A stretch of DNA of 64,000 nt from Lolium rigidum (GCF_022539505.1 NC_061510.1:401122249-401186248); one strand, 5' to 3'. Counted from the stretch's first letter, positions 1-13,198 are shown. Made by a program: numbers and translations. The notes: generated from the sequence alone by a model not told the origin.

Positions 1-3000
1 GTCTGCTCTGCCCTGTACGATATAGTAACCACCTACTGTCCTCTGGATTATATCTCCATGTCGTCGGAGTTGCTGCATTAGAAGTACCACCATGAAACGT
101 TGAGCTTTCACAGTTCTGGCTATTACTGATAACTTCTAACAGAATGTAGTTGGATTATTTGGTTGGTTCAGCAGAGAAGGGAACATTAACTATAATGTTA
201 CTAATTTTCTTGTAGCACAATTATCATTGCAAATGATGTCAGAAAAGAATAGCATGTGTAGATCACGTGTTTGCTTCTCGCCTTCTCGGCAGGGTTCTAC
301 TGTTAAACCTGGAGAACACAACTGATTTTGTAAAGCTTAACAAGTTGACTACTGCAAATGTCTTCATAACAAATTTTATCCAGCAGTCTAGATAAATGAC
401 TGAAGCTAAGCAACCACATGGATTTTGTTGTTAAAAGTTTGAATTGTGCAGCGTTTGTGTAGGAAACTAAATGGAGAACCAAGATAAGCGACTCCATACC
501 CGTCCTCTGTAAATGGGCATTCCATCAAAGTAAACCTTATTGTGGTCAGCATTGAGAAGCCTATCACTAGCACCAAAATATAAAGGGAAGAGACCCACTT
601 CTCCAGCACAAGGTAGATCATCAGGCTGTAATGGCAAAATTTAAACTGTTATTGCCCCGAACACACTTACCAAACTCAATTTCAATCACCAGCACTTACA
701 TATGGATTTCCCTGTTCATCAAGTATGACAAAACCAGTGGACATTGATGCACCACTGAAAGCTCCAAAAGCTTGTGGTTGTAAAAGACTCCCTTGAATGT
801 ATGAGGATGCCAGCTCCGTGCCCCCACAGCACTCAACAATGGGCTTGTAGCAGGCACGGGAAGATAGCCACAAATTATCATCAATATCAGAAGCCTCCCC
901 TGTTGTGGCAAGTACCCTGCATAAAGTATTATAACTTCCATCAACCAGCTTGTAATGAAGCTGTTCTCCTTCTAACAGTGTAAGTAGATACCTGATTTTG
1001 GTCCAGTCTAGCCCTTCAGTCAGATTCCCAGATTTCCATGACTTCACCAAGCTAGGGACAGTTCCCAACACATTCACACGGGCATCCTGCAAAACATTTC
1101 AATGGAGTGCATGAGTAAGATCAATTTATATTTATATTCTAATATAAGTATGCATTGCTCAGACTTCTGAGAAAATTCAAACATATTCAGTCACAAAAAA
1201 ACAGGCTTTGAGGTTAATTTTGCTGCCCAGTAAGCTTTAGCTATACTACATTCAAGAGAAATAATCGGTATATAAATAAGCTCAAGGTTAAGGCAGCAAG
1301 GTCTATATAACTACAAATGGAGGCAGATGTAATTGATTTATCCACATGTTTGTATTTTTAAGTAGTTCAGATGAGCTTATTTAGATACAGAAAGAAATTC
1401 AAATAGGAGCTTGCCATGGTAACCCAGTTTTCAGTCATGTGTATATAATTTTCAGTGGTTAGATTTATTATTTTGGCTGTACATATTCTCCTGTAAAACT
1501 AAAATACTTTTTTTCTAGAACACTAAGTACATTGTTCTGTTTTCCCCCAAACAAACAGAACATTATAAATGTAATATATGCAGTACACATTGCGTTGTTT
1601 TCCCTAGAAACAAAACGTGGATAAATCCCCTCAAGCCGTTCAAAGTAACTGATGGTACAAATTAGGCCACACCTGCACAAACTTGCAGAAACCACGTCCA
1701 AGCGGAGAACCATGATACAAAGCCAAAGTTGCACCAGTTAGAAAGCATGAGAACAATATTATAGGTCCCATAACCCAACCCAGATTTGTAGGCCAGCAAC
1801 CTATGTCACGCGGACGAACATCCAAATGTCCCCAGGTATCAGCTCCACATCTTATGGGACAAAGCTGTGTCCACGGTATAGCTTTTGGATCTCCTGCACA
1901 AGAAGCAAATAACAAAGCTCAAAATCACATAAAAAGTAGTGAACAAGAAAAATGGGGAAACCAGAGATAAAAAGGAAAAGGTGTCAGGGGATGCTCTATA
2001 CCAGTTGTTCCCGATGAAAACAGTATATTAATTAGCGCGTCTGCAGATTGATAAACTGGAGAGTACATGGATGACCTGCAAATCCGAAGCATTTTTTTGC
2101 AATGCTGATCACATATCAATCACCTAGTTCCAAGAGTTAAATGTTTCATACAAAACATCTAAACTCACATATTCGCTTATAACGGTGTGACACTCAAAGG
2201 ACCAAATATATTGCATACCTTCCAGCAGCACGAGAAAGAAAATCTTTCCAGGATATATCACCATCCCTTGGTGTAACTCCAAGACAGTCTCCAGCTGCAG
2301 GAATTACAATAGCTTTGGATGAAGTCCCTTCCATGACACGGCTGGAGAGCAGAATTCAATATAGTTTAGAATTGGTGTGTGATAGTTGAGTAAGTTCATA
2401 GAAGAAACTATAAGTAAAACATATGTAGTAAATCAATGAAAAAAAGAACTCATTTTCACAGGACAAGATCCTACAAGAGTAGCTATTATTTGCCTTTTTT
2501 TTAAAAAAAAATGGAGCAAACTAAGTTATGCAATAATTTACCTGTAAAGTGGAAATTTCTTCCTTCCCCTAATTATGAAATCCTGAAATTTCATGAAATT
2601 ATTACAAGCCCTACGACAGTACTGAAGGATGTAAGGCTTGGTACGATCTAACCTGAGTAAAAATTGCCTTTGCATTTGAGACCCTCATGCGAGTGCCAAT
2701 CTCCTGAGGTGCAAAACTGTCTGCTATCGACACAACAACGAAGCCACCAAGGATGATTGCCAAATACACGATGACCGCATTGCATGTCATAGGCATGTCT
2801 ATTGCAATCCGGTCCCCCTTTTGGAACATGGTATCAAGGGCATTTGCAACAATCCTGAAAACACCAAAGCAACAAAACCATGATTATGGACATTGCAGAA
2901 TAAGACAAAAATAATCCAAGGTTTATGTATGCTCCATACTTTTAATTTTATAAGAGATGCATACATCACTTGAGTTCGGAGCTCCTTCAATGACATACGG

Positions 3001-4278
3001 TTCACCGGATAATCATCAAGGCCCTCATCCCTCCAGACAATAGCCGTGCTGTCATCTGTCTTGTTTTGGGAAGGCCAAGGTAGCAGACAACATTCAGCAA
3101 TGTTAAGCACTGCACCTTGGAACCATGTTCCTCCTTTCTTTGATTGATCCGATGTATCTAGAATCGACTTTGGTTCTCGCAGGAACTTGACTGAGAGTGT
3201 CTTTAGCACCATCTTCCAGTAGACCTAAGAAAACATATAGCAACTAGGAGACTAAGCTTACACTTGAGGTTATGAAGAAAGAAAGCTTAGAACTGATATT
3301 TTAGTTGTTCACTTATAATGTGAGGTAAATTCCCAATTCGCAAAAAACTGACCTCCTGATTCTCTACTGAGAACTTGTGGAAGAGATTAAAGCTCGAAAT
3401 CGGGTCCTTATACAATGATCCTAGCAGCTGAGGTCCGATATCCTCCATCACTCTCCCAAGATTTGTTTGCTTACACTCAGTCCTGTAACAATCGAAACAG
3501 CATGTGTCATGAAGCAAAGCGTAGCATACATCGATCGTCGTATCACATACTCCGTTGTTCAGATGATGTGAGTCTTAGAAATGCAAGTGGGATCCCAGCA
3601 AAGTACTCCTCATTTATAGTTAATTTTGTATTTTCTAGTTCAAATTTTGGTCTCCCACTTGACACCTTAGTGAATCTTACTACAGACTTAACAGTCATTT
3701 ATTGCAAGCTATCAAAATCTTAGCACTATCTTACTGTAGTACTGTTGTTGTTGTTAGACATAAATACAGTGTTAAATGGAATCACAAGCTTAACTGATGG
3801 GTGGAATTAGTAGATGTTTCCCTTAAAGTTTTGCATAGCTCAGACTAACACTAGCAGCCAACTTCCGCAATTTATTAGGCGCCATTGACAGCCGGCCAGC
3901 AGCACCAACTGGTCCTTCCTGTTCGACGACTACTCAATTGCATCAAACATTTGGTAACAGATGCTGGGAGATAGGCACTTACGGGGAGGGGAACCAATAC
4001 GGCGGCGGGCCCCGGGCGGCGCGGTCCCAGGCGGCGTAGGCGGAGTAGTACACCAGCTGGTGGAGCGCGTGCGGGTGCTCCGGCCGCAGCACCCCAGCAG
4101 CCGCCACCGCCGCCCACACGGCGGCCGGGTCGTCGCCGCCACCTGACGACGACGACGCGGTTGCGGTTGCGGAGCGGAGCGCGGCGAGGAAGCGCCCCGC
4201 GTCGGCTCTGGCGAGCCCGGCCGCCTCAACGTCGCTGTGTCGGATCTCCCGCAAGCTCCCCCTCGCGGTCGCCGCCAT
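1..4278 (-). CDS. Acyl-activating enzyme, AAE17/AAE18-like (3' end missing)
   Basis: AMP-forming acyl/acetate-CoA synthetase-type protein. I read 11 exons on the minus strand: 3983-4278, 3353-3482, 2965-3224, 2653-2854, 2542-2582, 2219-2341, 2002-2075, 1673-1893, 700-1086, 500-625 and 1-72. All introns are GT-AG and all junctions keep phase, giving 644 residues before the window edge. Exon 7 ends in the AMP-binding loop LFSSGTTG (about residue 370). Exon 9 carries the CGGTE motif (about residue 535). The last exon ends in VQGRAD, the start of the hinge motif. Plant AAE17/18 proteins are about 720 residues and are described as peroxisomal, so roughly 80 residues, including any C-terminal peroxisome signal, lie outside the window. 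The start at 4278 gives MAATARG and fits the family N-terminus. Substrate cannot be read from the sequence. It is divergently arranged with SEC11. Confidence 0.88.
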
Positions 4279-4729
4279 GCCGCCGCCCCGCGCGCTTGGG
4301 CTTTCCTCCCTGGTCCCTGCTCGCTCTCAGTCTCAGAGCTCGCCTCGCAGTTGCAGCCTCGGCGCGAGCACAGCTACTACTATTTTATCGGCGAGCGCAT
4401 TTGGACTTTTGATTGATCCGATGACGAGGAAAGCTTCGATGCAGAAAAAAAAAAAAAGAGAAAGGAGTCCAAGACGCTCGGCTCTAGTACCTACGTTGCA
4501 GGGTAGGTAGAAGGTGTGGTGCGCTGCGCGCGCTGCGAATGGTGGTTACTGGTTAGGTAGACCAGCTCTCGATCGGGTGCCAACTCGCCGCCGGTCATCT
4601 CTCTTCACGCCGGTCACTTTCACTTCGTCGTTGCAGTCGCACTCAGGCGGCGCAGCCGGAGGAATGGATCATAGTGGAGTCTCGCACAAGCATGTACTTT
4701 AGGAAAGTGCGGATTTTTTTAATTAGGAC
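4279..4729. other. 5' flank of the AAE gene
   Basis: GC-rich up to about 4390, as expected of a grass promoter and 5'UTR. There is an A-run at 4446-4456. I see no gene here; the short ORFs lack support. Confidence 0.4.
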
Positions 4730-5110
4730 GAGCTAGGAGCTACATGTAGCTCATTTTTTGAAAAATTTAAAATAGCATTTAAAGTTCTTTAGAAAATCTG
4801 AAAACAAATCCAGATGTAGAGAATGTTGAGTTATATCAATGTGCAAAATTTCAACTTCAGATACCGTATATTTAAGGTTGTGCAAAAATAATAAAATCTG
4901 ACAGATTTTGGGGTTTTGAAAGTTTGCGCTGTTCACTATTGTTGATGTCAGATATTTTTTGGACAGCATTAATTATGAGATTTTTTTATTTAAGAATTTT
5001 CATGTTGGTAGAGTACACCATTGTCAACACAAGATTTATTTTCATTTTTTGAAACTTTATAATGTTATTTTTTTAATTTTTCAAAAAATAAGCTACATGT
5101 AGCTTGAGCT
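4730..5110. mobile_element. MITE-like element with about 36-bp inverted ends
   Basis: The left arm (4730-4768) and right arm (5075-5110) are inverted copies that share the palindromic core AGCTACATGTAGCT followed by an A/T-rich GAAAAATT block. The interior is AT-rich and non-coding, about 380 bp in all. No clean target duplication was found, so the superfamily is unassigned (Mutator- or Tourist-like are possible). Confidence 0.55.
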
Positions 5111-5998
5111 ATACTTGTGGTTTTCACGCACAGTACTCTTATATACAATAAAGTGTTCTCAGTATTATTGGATCCACCTCTAACACTAGGATTCATGTTA
5201 ATCAAGATAAAATATGCTTTTAATCATATTGTGTGTGGAGGAACTCCATAACAAGATGCGTCTAGAAAGCTATCGGTCATCGCATCTCTAACTAACCAAT
5301 GCGGCTAGCCTTACTGCAAACTACATATTGACTATCACAATTAAGGGTTTTATCTCATGATTATCGATATGAGATTGGTGAGTCCTCCTTTATCACCCTC
5401 ATCCATGTGTTAAAGTGCCGATACGGTAATGTCACTTCTCGATGTTCACTTTACCACACTTCAAATGATAGTTCCCTCTCGAGACCATATTACATGGTGT
5501 ACAACATATAATATCAAGAGAGAAAACTAACACACATTAATAACTTAAAATCATAAATCATCTTAGATTCATCTCATATTTAGGCTACGGTTTCTCCATC
5601 TCCCCAAGAACTAAAGGAACTACTCACACATGAAAACAATCAAGAACATCATCATAATCTTATGAAGGGGATGAAAATAATGCTATGAATTCGAATACAA
5701 ATCCACAATAGCAATCGGGTTCACAACTATGGTTGAAGGAGGAATGGATCGGTGATGGTGATGGAGATGCCGCGGTTTCTGTGTTTTTTGAAGCTATATG
5801 TGTCTCATATCTCTACGCCGTCTGCGCGAGATGAAAGTATTTGACGAGGCGGTGCTTCTGGCAAGTCGTACGGGCGGGCTCCTCCGTACCGATGCCCGCT
5901 AAACCTACTGGAAGTTGTCCTCGCATTCCCCTTTCGTTCAGGTGCATAATTAAGTGCTTAAATGATTTTTATCACGTCAAAATGTCATAAAAATGATA
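5111..5998. other. Intergenic, no gene seen
   Basis: AT-rich sequence without a sustained reading frame. The style is that of old, decayed repeat, but no LTR or inverted ends could be paired. Confidence 0.3.
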
Positions 5999-6269
5999 CT
6001 CCCTCTGTTCCATTCTATAGTGCCTATTGTTTTTTGGCACGGAAATTAGCGCAAGAGTATTTTTTACACAAGACCCCTAGCTGAACAATTTGAGATCAAC
6101 ATAAAATTTAGGAAATTCATATCTTACTAACTTACCATAACAAATTTGGGACCTGAACGGTTTGGGAGCTGAACGGGGAGGGGTAATTGAAAAAAAAGCT
6201 AAGCTACAACCTTATATTCTAAAACAAATGCCAAAAATCTATAGGCACTATAGAAAGGAACGGAGGGAG
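5999..6269. mobile_element. Stowaway MITE (Tc1/mariner), 271 bp
   Basis: The inverted ends begin CTCCCTCTGTTCC on the left and CTCCCTCCGTTCC read inward from the right. TA target duplications lie at 5997-5998 and 6270-6271. The interior is non-coding with inverted sub-terminal similarity (TATAGTGCCTAT against ATAGGCACTATAG). It lies in the AAE-SEC11 intergenic region. Confidence 0.85.
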
Positions 6270-6731
6270 TAGTTTTTATTGATATTCATCATTGCCTTAT
6301 TATTCGAGATCCTGCGTATACAAGCATAAAAGGACGCGGTAGCGTGGTAAAATTAAAAAATCTTATTAATACTCAGAGATATCTTTATAAAATAACGGTG
6401 TAAAAACATGCTAAAAAGGCACTCATCAGTTACCGTATGCCATAGAATAACTGGAATAATGTATGAGGTGAAAGAAGTGAAATATATACTCTTATATGCA
6501 TTATATACAATATGCCATGGAATAAATTGTTTTGGAGTATATATGATACTGGATGCCCAGTATCACGAGCCCGAGAGAACAGAATAAGCTCTCGCCCGTC
6601 CGATCCCCATCCCACGAGCCAAAATAGGTTCCCTGACGTGTACCGAGCCACGTCGGGCTGGAAGCTAATATGGAGCACCCATGGGGTTCTGTCTGAAAAA
6701 GTGGTCAGTTCTCCGACGAGAGCCGAGCGAG
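6270..6731 (+). promoter_or_regulatory. Presumed promoter and 5'UTR of SEC11
   Basis: Non-coding stretch directly upstream of the SEC11 start. GC content rises after about 6560. An upstream in-frame ATG at 6681 would add 17 residues (MGFCLKKW...) but does not fit the family length. I infer promoter function from position only. Confidence 0.35.
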
Positions 6732-8799
6732 ATGGGGTTCGTCGGCGACCAGGTGGAGTCGATCCGCTCGATACAGGTCCGCCAGGCGCTCGCGCAGATC
6801 ATCAGCCTCGGTGACGCCCGCTCTACCATCACTTCTTCTCCTTCCCCGGCTTTCTTTCCTGATGTTTTTGGCATTCCGAGAAGTATTTTCGCGCTCAGAT
6901 CAGTGGGTTCGTGGTCAGGGGTTCACTGTATGATTTCAGTAGTGTTTCCGTGATTTTGATTAGTTGTTTTGGGGATTCTCGCTGGTAACAATGGGAACGG
7001 AGGTTTTGGGGTTCGTGATCTGATTCTGCGAGCTGTATCAAGTTTCTGTTTAAAGAACAGTAGAGATGCAAAAAAGTATATACAGGAGCAAATTCGTTGG
7101 ATATGATAAGCATTGTAGAAGTGAATTGGGAAGTTTCTGTCCTCCATGAATGATGAGTGTGATAGTTTACTTTTACCCGTTGTTACTAATGCTGCGCAGG
7201 TGCTCATTACTGTTCTGACATACAGTATACATGAACTCATCATATTTAGGGATAAGAGAAGGAATGGGTTTATCACTCAACCTTTTATTGTTAGTTTGGT
7301 TGGGCTTTGATGCTCTTTAGTCTTAGGTAATTTGATTGATTAATTACAACAGTACTTTTATTCGGGAGTTTCGAATGTTTTATATGGCAGGTATGATCGT
7401 GACGTCGGCATTGATCATATGGAAGGGATTGATGGTCGCGACTGGGAGCGAGTCCCCAGTGGTCGTTGTTCTTTCTGGTAGCATGGAGCCTGGATTTAAG
7501 AGGGTCAGTTACTGAGTCACACAGTATGAGAAAGGGCTTAAATGGTGCTTTTGTTATCAGTAGGCATTTGAGGACTCGACATGGTTTTCTGTTGACTGAT
7601 TCTATTAAAATGTGCACTTACCAGTGATAGATCAATCTAAAGCTAAATTTGGAATTTGCATATGTGATATATACATGCAGACATTTCCGCATATACTGTT
7701 TATGAGGATATATATATGGTTTTGTAGAAATTTTCGTACTCTACTGTTTTGCAAATGGTGGAAGGTTGCCTTATTGGCACCATTCATCCCAAAATTTTCC
7801 TTTAAGTTCCCTATTTGGTAATCTGTATGAGTGCGTACTATCTAAGTTTTAGTTCCACTTCAGAGTTCATTTTTGTGTGTTGTAACAATGATTAATTATA
7901 TGCTTTGCAGGGTGATATCCTGTTTTTGCGCATGAGCAAACAGCCCATCCGAACTGGAGAAATTGTTGTTTTTAATGTTGATGTAAGCCATACTGCTTTG
8001 TAAGCCATAAATCAGCAGCTGAATCATGGACTCTTCAGTTGTTGGTCCTATATTCAAATATACTGTGTGCTTCTACATGAATCTCGGAATAGTAAATTTA
8101 CATCTGGTTGTTATGTATGTAGGGCCGTGAAATTCCGATTGTTCACCGTGTGATTAAGGCAAGTCTTTTTTAAGGAAATTATATTTGTGTTGGATTTGAG
8201 TTGTTCTTTGTGCTTGTTTTGACTTTAATACTCTTCTATATAGGTTCATGAACGCCAGGAAAGTGGAGAAGTTGATATCCTCACGAAAGGTATCCATCGT
8301 TTTCTTTTTCAGTGCCATCTCTTCAGTGATTATAGTGCTCAATATAAAGCAGTTTGTGCCGTCCTGCAAAAATAACCAATATCTAGCAACATACTATTTC
8401 AACTTATCAATTGCCTTTCAGGCGATAACAATTTTGGCGATGACCGGCTCTTGTATGCGCATGGTCAGAATTGGCTTCAGCAGCATCACATTATGGGACG
8501 GGCTGTAGGGTGAGTATCCATGACATTTGGCACTTATCTTCCTACATGCTGGAGAAAAATAATTCACTGACGTTTTCCTTTTGTTATGTGAACAGCTTTC
8601 TTCCATATGTCGGGTGGGTTACGATTGTGATGACTGAGCAGCCGATAATCAAGGTATGTTTAGTATAACTGACCATCCTGGAGGTATAAGCGATGATATA
8701 TAATTGTACAATTGCTGAAATGCGGATGTATGATGCCTCTTGCTGCAGTATCTTCTGATCGGCGCGCTGGGGCTGCTGGTGATAACATCGAAAGACTGA
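6732..8799 (+). CDS. SEC11: Signal peptidase complex catalytic subunit SEC11
   Basis: ER-membrane serine protease that removes signal peptides in the signal peptidase complex (peptidase family S26B). Eight exons: 6732-6810, 7391-7503, 7911-7982, 8123-8158, 8244-8289, 8422-8509, 8596-8653 and 8749-8799. Phases agree and give 180 residues, the usual plant SEC11 length. After an N-terminal amphipathic part and a membrane segment (about residues 19-40), the box [10 protein letters not shown] contains the catalytic Ser (about Ser57). IPIVHRVIK contains the catalytic His (about His96). GDNNFGDD contains the catalytic Asp pair (about 122-123). The C-terminal hydrophobic tail ends in TSKD. The start at 6732 ([13 protein letters not shown]) matches the family N-terminus. 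Intron 4 uses GC instead of GT as donor (8159-8160). The gene is convergent with the receptor kinase downstream. Confidence 0.95.
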
Positions 8800-8938
8800 A
8801 GATGACTTTGCCACATACTCCTAGTTTGGTCTTGCAGTGCAAACGTAACCGAGGACAAAAGATATGAGTGGGGATAATTTCCGATAGTTCTGCAGACTGC
8901 AGCTAGTACTTCTTATGAAACAATGCATTGATGTTCCA

Positions 8939-11900
8939 TCACTCAGAACTACATTCCCTGATTACTTCTACAACACAGCAAGCCTTTATCTTGTTCATCT
9001 CAGCTAAGACATCTCCCATGGACAGCCTCTCAGTTAGTCTTTTCCTGCTGCATGCTAGTGCAAGTCTTGTGACAGAGTACATGTAACTATTGATATCTCT
9101 CCGTGTCTTCTCAACTGATAGCAGAAAGGGGTCAATAATCTCCATCAGTTGTGCTGGATATGCTGACTTTACATTCTCGAGCAAGGTCAATCCATCCGTA
9201 TACATAGGATGTGTAGGCGCTTTCCCTGTAAACATCTCAAGGAGCACGATACCGAAGCTATGCACATCCGCACTTGGAGAAATTTGACTACCTTCACCGT
9301 ATTCTGCAGTGCATAAACATCATGAATAAATAATACACATGGCAACGCTGCCTGACCTGATGGAACGATAATAATGTAAATTTTTGTTACCTGGTGGAAC
9401 ATATCCAATTGTTCCCACTACGGAACTCGTTGAATTGACCAATTGCTCGCCTTCTGGATCTGCAAGAATCTTTGCAAGGCCAAAGTCCCCAACATGAGCA
9501 ACCATATCGTCCCCAAGAAGAATATTGCTGGGCTTGAAGTCGCAGTGAACTATTGTTGGCCGGCAGTGGTTGTGCAGATAGTCTAGACCGGCAGCAATAT
9601 CAGAAGCAATACTCAGTCTCTGCATTAGTGTTAGAACTTTTACTGGATTTGATGCATATATGCCTGGATGTAACCACTTATCAAGACCCCCATAAGGCAT
9701 GAAATCGAGAACAATGGCTTTGAAGTCATTCTGTTTGAAGTCAGAGCAAGAGCAGCAAGTTATAACTCCAATCAAGTTACGGTGTCGAATTTTGCCAAGT
9801 GCCTTACACTCGGCCAGGAAACATTCCGAGGAACCAGCTTGCTCAAGGTCAAAAACCTTCACAGCCATAGTGCGCACTGACTTGTTGAGTGTCATCATCC
9901 CCTTATAGACGCATCCATACCGTCCAGTACCGACCAAATTGTCAGTTGCGAAGCCATTTGTTGCTTGAAACAAGTTGGAATAAGAAACTCGAGGATACAT
10001 GTCACCCGTCAAGGAAGGAGCTACCGAAGTTGATGGCAGTCTTAATTTATTTTTCAGTGAGAAGAAACATACTGCCATTATAAAGCACACCGAGATGATT
10101 GTAATGCTTGGGATCACTGCATTTCGAATGACTCGGGTTATCCTTTGACCATGCCCAACTGTTTTGGCTGGACACGAAGGCAAATGCAACTCTTGAATAC
10201 CTCCACAAAGCTTAGCATTCCCATAAAAAGTGAACCCAGTCAAATTGGTGAACACACCATGTCCTGGGACTTGGCCATCAAGAAGGTTGAAGGATATGTC
10301 GAGCCGGTAAAGGGACGTCATGCTTTCCAAGGTCTTGGGGATCTTTGCAGACAAACTGTTGTGTGCAAGATACAGTTCGTTCAGGCCATTCATGAGTCCT
10401 AAATCTTGAGGGATCCCTCCCGTGAGTCTGTTTTTGGTCAAATTCAGCAGTACCAAGCCTTGCATTCTACTTATGGACAAAGGAATCATACCGTTGAAGT
10501 AGTTGCCATCCAAACGGAGCTCCATCAAGCTCTGGCAGTTGCTGAGAGCGTCTGGCAGCATCCCAGATAAGTTGTTCTCATGGATGTACAAGTATGTGAG
10601 CTTTGTGAGGCCACCAACTTGGGACGGAAGAGAACTACTAAAATGATTCCTAGACAAGTCCAGAATGTATGACAAGGATGATAGGCTAAAGATCTCTCCA
10701 GGTAGTCGACCTGAAAGCGCATTGTTCGAAAAGGTTGCACTGACAAGCTGTTGTAGATTTCCAATGCTTATTGGAAGAGGTCCCTCTAAGATATTGTTAT
10801 CTGCTGAAAGGTGTTGTAACCGTGTTAAGTTCCCGAGTGAGGACGGTATCATCCCAGAGAGTTGGTTGTTCTCTAGTGTCAAGAACTGGAGCCTGGTCAA
10901 TCTTCCTATGCTGTCCGGTATAGGGCCAGTAAAATGGTTGCCAGAGAGCCCTAGCTTGAATAGTTTGGGAAAGCTGCCAATGCCTAATGGTATCTTGCCA
11001 GAGATTTCATTGTATCTGATATCTAGGGCTTCAAGTTGCCCTGATAGGTTTGCGACAGAGGTCGGGAACCCACCGCTAAACTTGTTGTTTTGCAGTGTGA
11101 GCCAACGAAGGCTTGTGCAATTTGTGAGGAGAGTGATGAACCCCCAGTCCTGAACATTGGTTGCCTTCAGGTGGTTTTGATTGAGCATCAGGTATTTTGG
11201 GCAGAGTGTTCCAATCTCTGGAGGCACGATTCCGTTGATTTTGTTACCAGAGAGGTCCATGGATTGAGTTGTGGTTGCATTCGCAATGGAAGCCGGAATT
11301 CTTCCAGTGAAATGGTTTAGAGCAAGGATAAGGCGTCGGATGTTCGGGCCCAAATTGGAGGGCAGCGTGCCATTTAGTTGATTCATTTGCAGACCAACAT
11401 GGACGAGTGATGAAATGTTGAAGAGCGTTCCCGGAATATTTCCTGAGAGGTGGTTTACTTGCAGAGCTAGACCCTCAAGCTTTCTGAGCTTGCCAAGGCT
11501 CTCAGGGATTGGACCACTTAGCTGGTTTTCATTGAGGTATAATCTCCGCAGCGACGAGAGGTTTCCAAGTGATTGTGGGATGATCCCAGTGAATCTGTTC
11601 TTCCCGATTGATATGGTCTCAATCCTTGACAATTCACCAAGCCATTCAGGGATTCGTCGATCGAGTTTGTTCAGGTCAAGTTTGACACTTGCAAGACGAG
11701 TGCAATTCCGCAGGCCATGTGCGATTTCCCCTTGAAGCGAATTATTCGATAGGTATAGGTATGTTAACTGTGGTAACTGGCCAATTGTCCGGGGCATTTC
11801 ACCTTGGAGCGAATTATTTGATAAGTCAAGGTATGACATTTGCATCAACTGGCCAATCGTCTGTGGGATATCGCCTTGTAGCAGATTGTAGCTGAGGTCT

Positions 11901-12208
11901 AAACTCCTCAGGTACGTGAGGTTCCCGATGGAAGGGGTTATGTAGCCGAGAAGCCCAGACGAGGAGAGGTTCAGGGCAGATACCCTTTGCTTATGCCTGA
12001 GGCTGCAGATGACACCACGCCACTTGCAGAAATCAGTGGTTTTGTTCCATGAAGCGAATGCATCAGCTGACTGGCGGTTTAGACCTGCCTTGAATTCTAG
12101 CAAGGCATCGAGATCAGTCTCGTTGCTGGACGCCAGTGCATGAGAATACGAAGCCGTCGCCAGTAGAAGCAGATGAAGCAAGAGGCGCAAATTTAGTGCA
12201 GGAAACAT
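8939..12208 (-). CDS. LRR receptor-like kinase, XA21/LRR-XII type
   Basis: Plasma-membrane receptor kinase, complement of exons 9391-12208 and 8939-9303, 1060 residues. In order: signal peptide (LRLLLHLLLLATASYSHA); LRR N-terminal domain with the WRGVIC cysteine motif; about 20 or more leucine-rich repeats with the extracellular xxLSGxIPxxLG pattern; a paired-cysteine cap (KLCGGIQELHLPSC); a membrane segment (IPSITIISVCFIMAVCFF); and the kinase. Kinase landmarks are GTGRYGCVYKG, the lysine in MAVKVFD, HCDFKPSNILL and GDFGLAK. The catalytic loop has Cys before Asp (HCD), so this is a non-RD kinase, the class linked to innate immune receptors such as XA21 and FLS2. The short second exon in the kinase is typical of this subfamily. 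An in-frame ATG at 12229 would add seven residues; 12208 sits directly before the signal peptide. Ligand unknown. No stop or frameshift was seen. Confidence 0.93.
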
Positions 12209-12919
12209 TTTGTAGCAGTTCCCTGACAATTACCAACACATAACAGAATTAGTCTTGGAAGCTTCTGGTATGTTTTGTTTAACACGCAAGGATCAACAGA
12301 TATGAAAGCAAATACTGACCACGGGAATATTATATCATCAAGTAGAAAAGTAGCATTAATTATATGCATTAGACCATTTCTGTTTTAAAAAATGGGTATT
12401 CTTGTGTTGTAATTAGTTTTGTTAGTCTTTCTGAAGCCTGGTAAATTATTGCTACTTGTGCAATTAAAATCTGTAAAAATTATATTGCCATGTAAATGCG
12501 GTATGGATGTAATAAGAAGGTGAGACAATATGAGCAACTGTGCAATTCCTACTATGGCACATCATTGAATTGTTTAGTTTTCTATTAGAATTTACCGGAT
12601 CATATCACACCCATTATTTTGCAACAAATGTTTAGCATAGAGTCTAGTGTAGATGCAGTTTGTATGAAAAGGGTCGCCAAAACAAACACCGGCTCATCTG
12701 AGGGAAAAAAAACAAAGAACAAGAGAAATCTTGGGTCTCCGTTTACTTTGCTACAGTAAATATACTCTTAAAGAATACTAGCAAATTTTAGTTTTGGAGG
12801 ATAACTTGCACCGTTTCTTGTTGTTGAAATGGGCTATCATGTGGATTGCGTGAATTGGGCAAAAGATGGCGTGGAAGGAAATAACAGAAACAAGAACATG
12901 GGATGGCAATTCGGGAGAA
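12209..12919. other. Upstream region of the receptor kinase gene
   Basis: About 0.7 kb of AT-rich, non-coding DNA between the kinase start and a transposon. Presumed 5'UTR and promoter by position. No convincing TATA assignment was made. Confidence 0.35.
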
Positions 12920-13145
12920 TAAGAGCATCTCCAGCCGCGTCCCCCAAAGCGTCCCCCAAACCGCGCCGGATCGAGCGTTTGGGGGACGAGTTTTGTTCGT
13001 GCCGCCTTTGGGGGACGTCGCTCCCCAGCCGCGTCCCCCAAACGCCGCCCTCAATCAAAAAATTCAAATAGATGCATTCAAAAGAGATCGTTCCCGCCGA
13101 TTCGTCGCGATCAGAGTAGCAGCGATCGATCAAAGTACTGGGCGC

Positions 13146-13198
13146 GCGATCATATTACAGACCGTTGGTGCATGCGATCATATTACAGACCGTTGGTG
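13146..13198. repeat. 25-bp direct duplication at deletion joint
   Basis: 13146-13170 and 13174-13198 are identical, separated by 3 bp. The duplication lies where the Myb-like ORF loses similarity to its family, so it probably marks the repair scar of an internal deletion. Confidence 0.8.

Noticed and set aside
303..621. Short ORFs of 64-71 codons near the left edge
   Set aside because: They are in the wrong frame over AAE exon 10 (500-625) and its introns. The spliced frame gives the family sequence.
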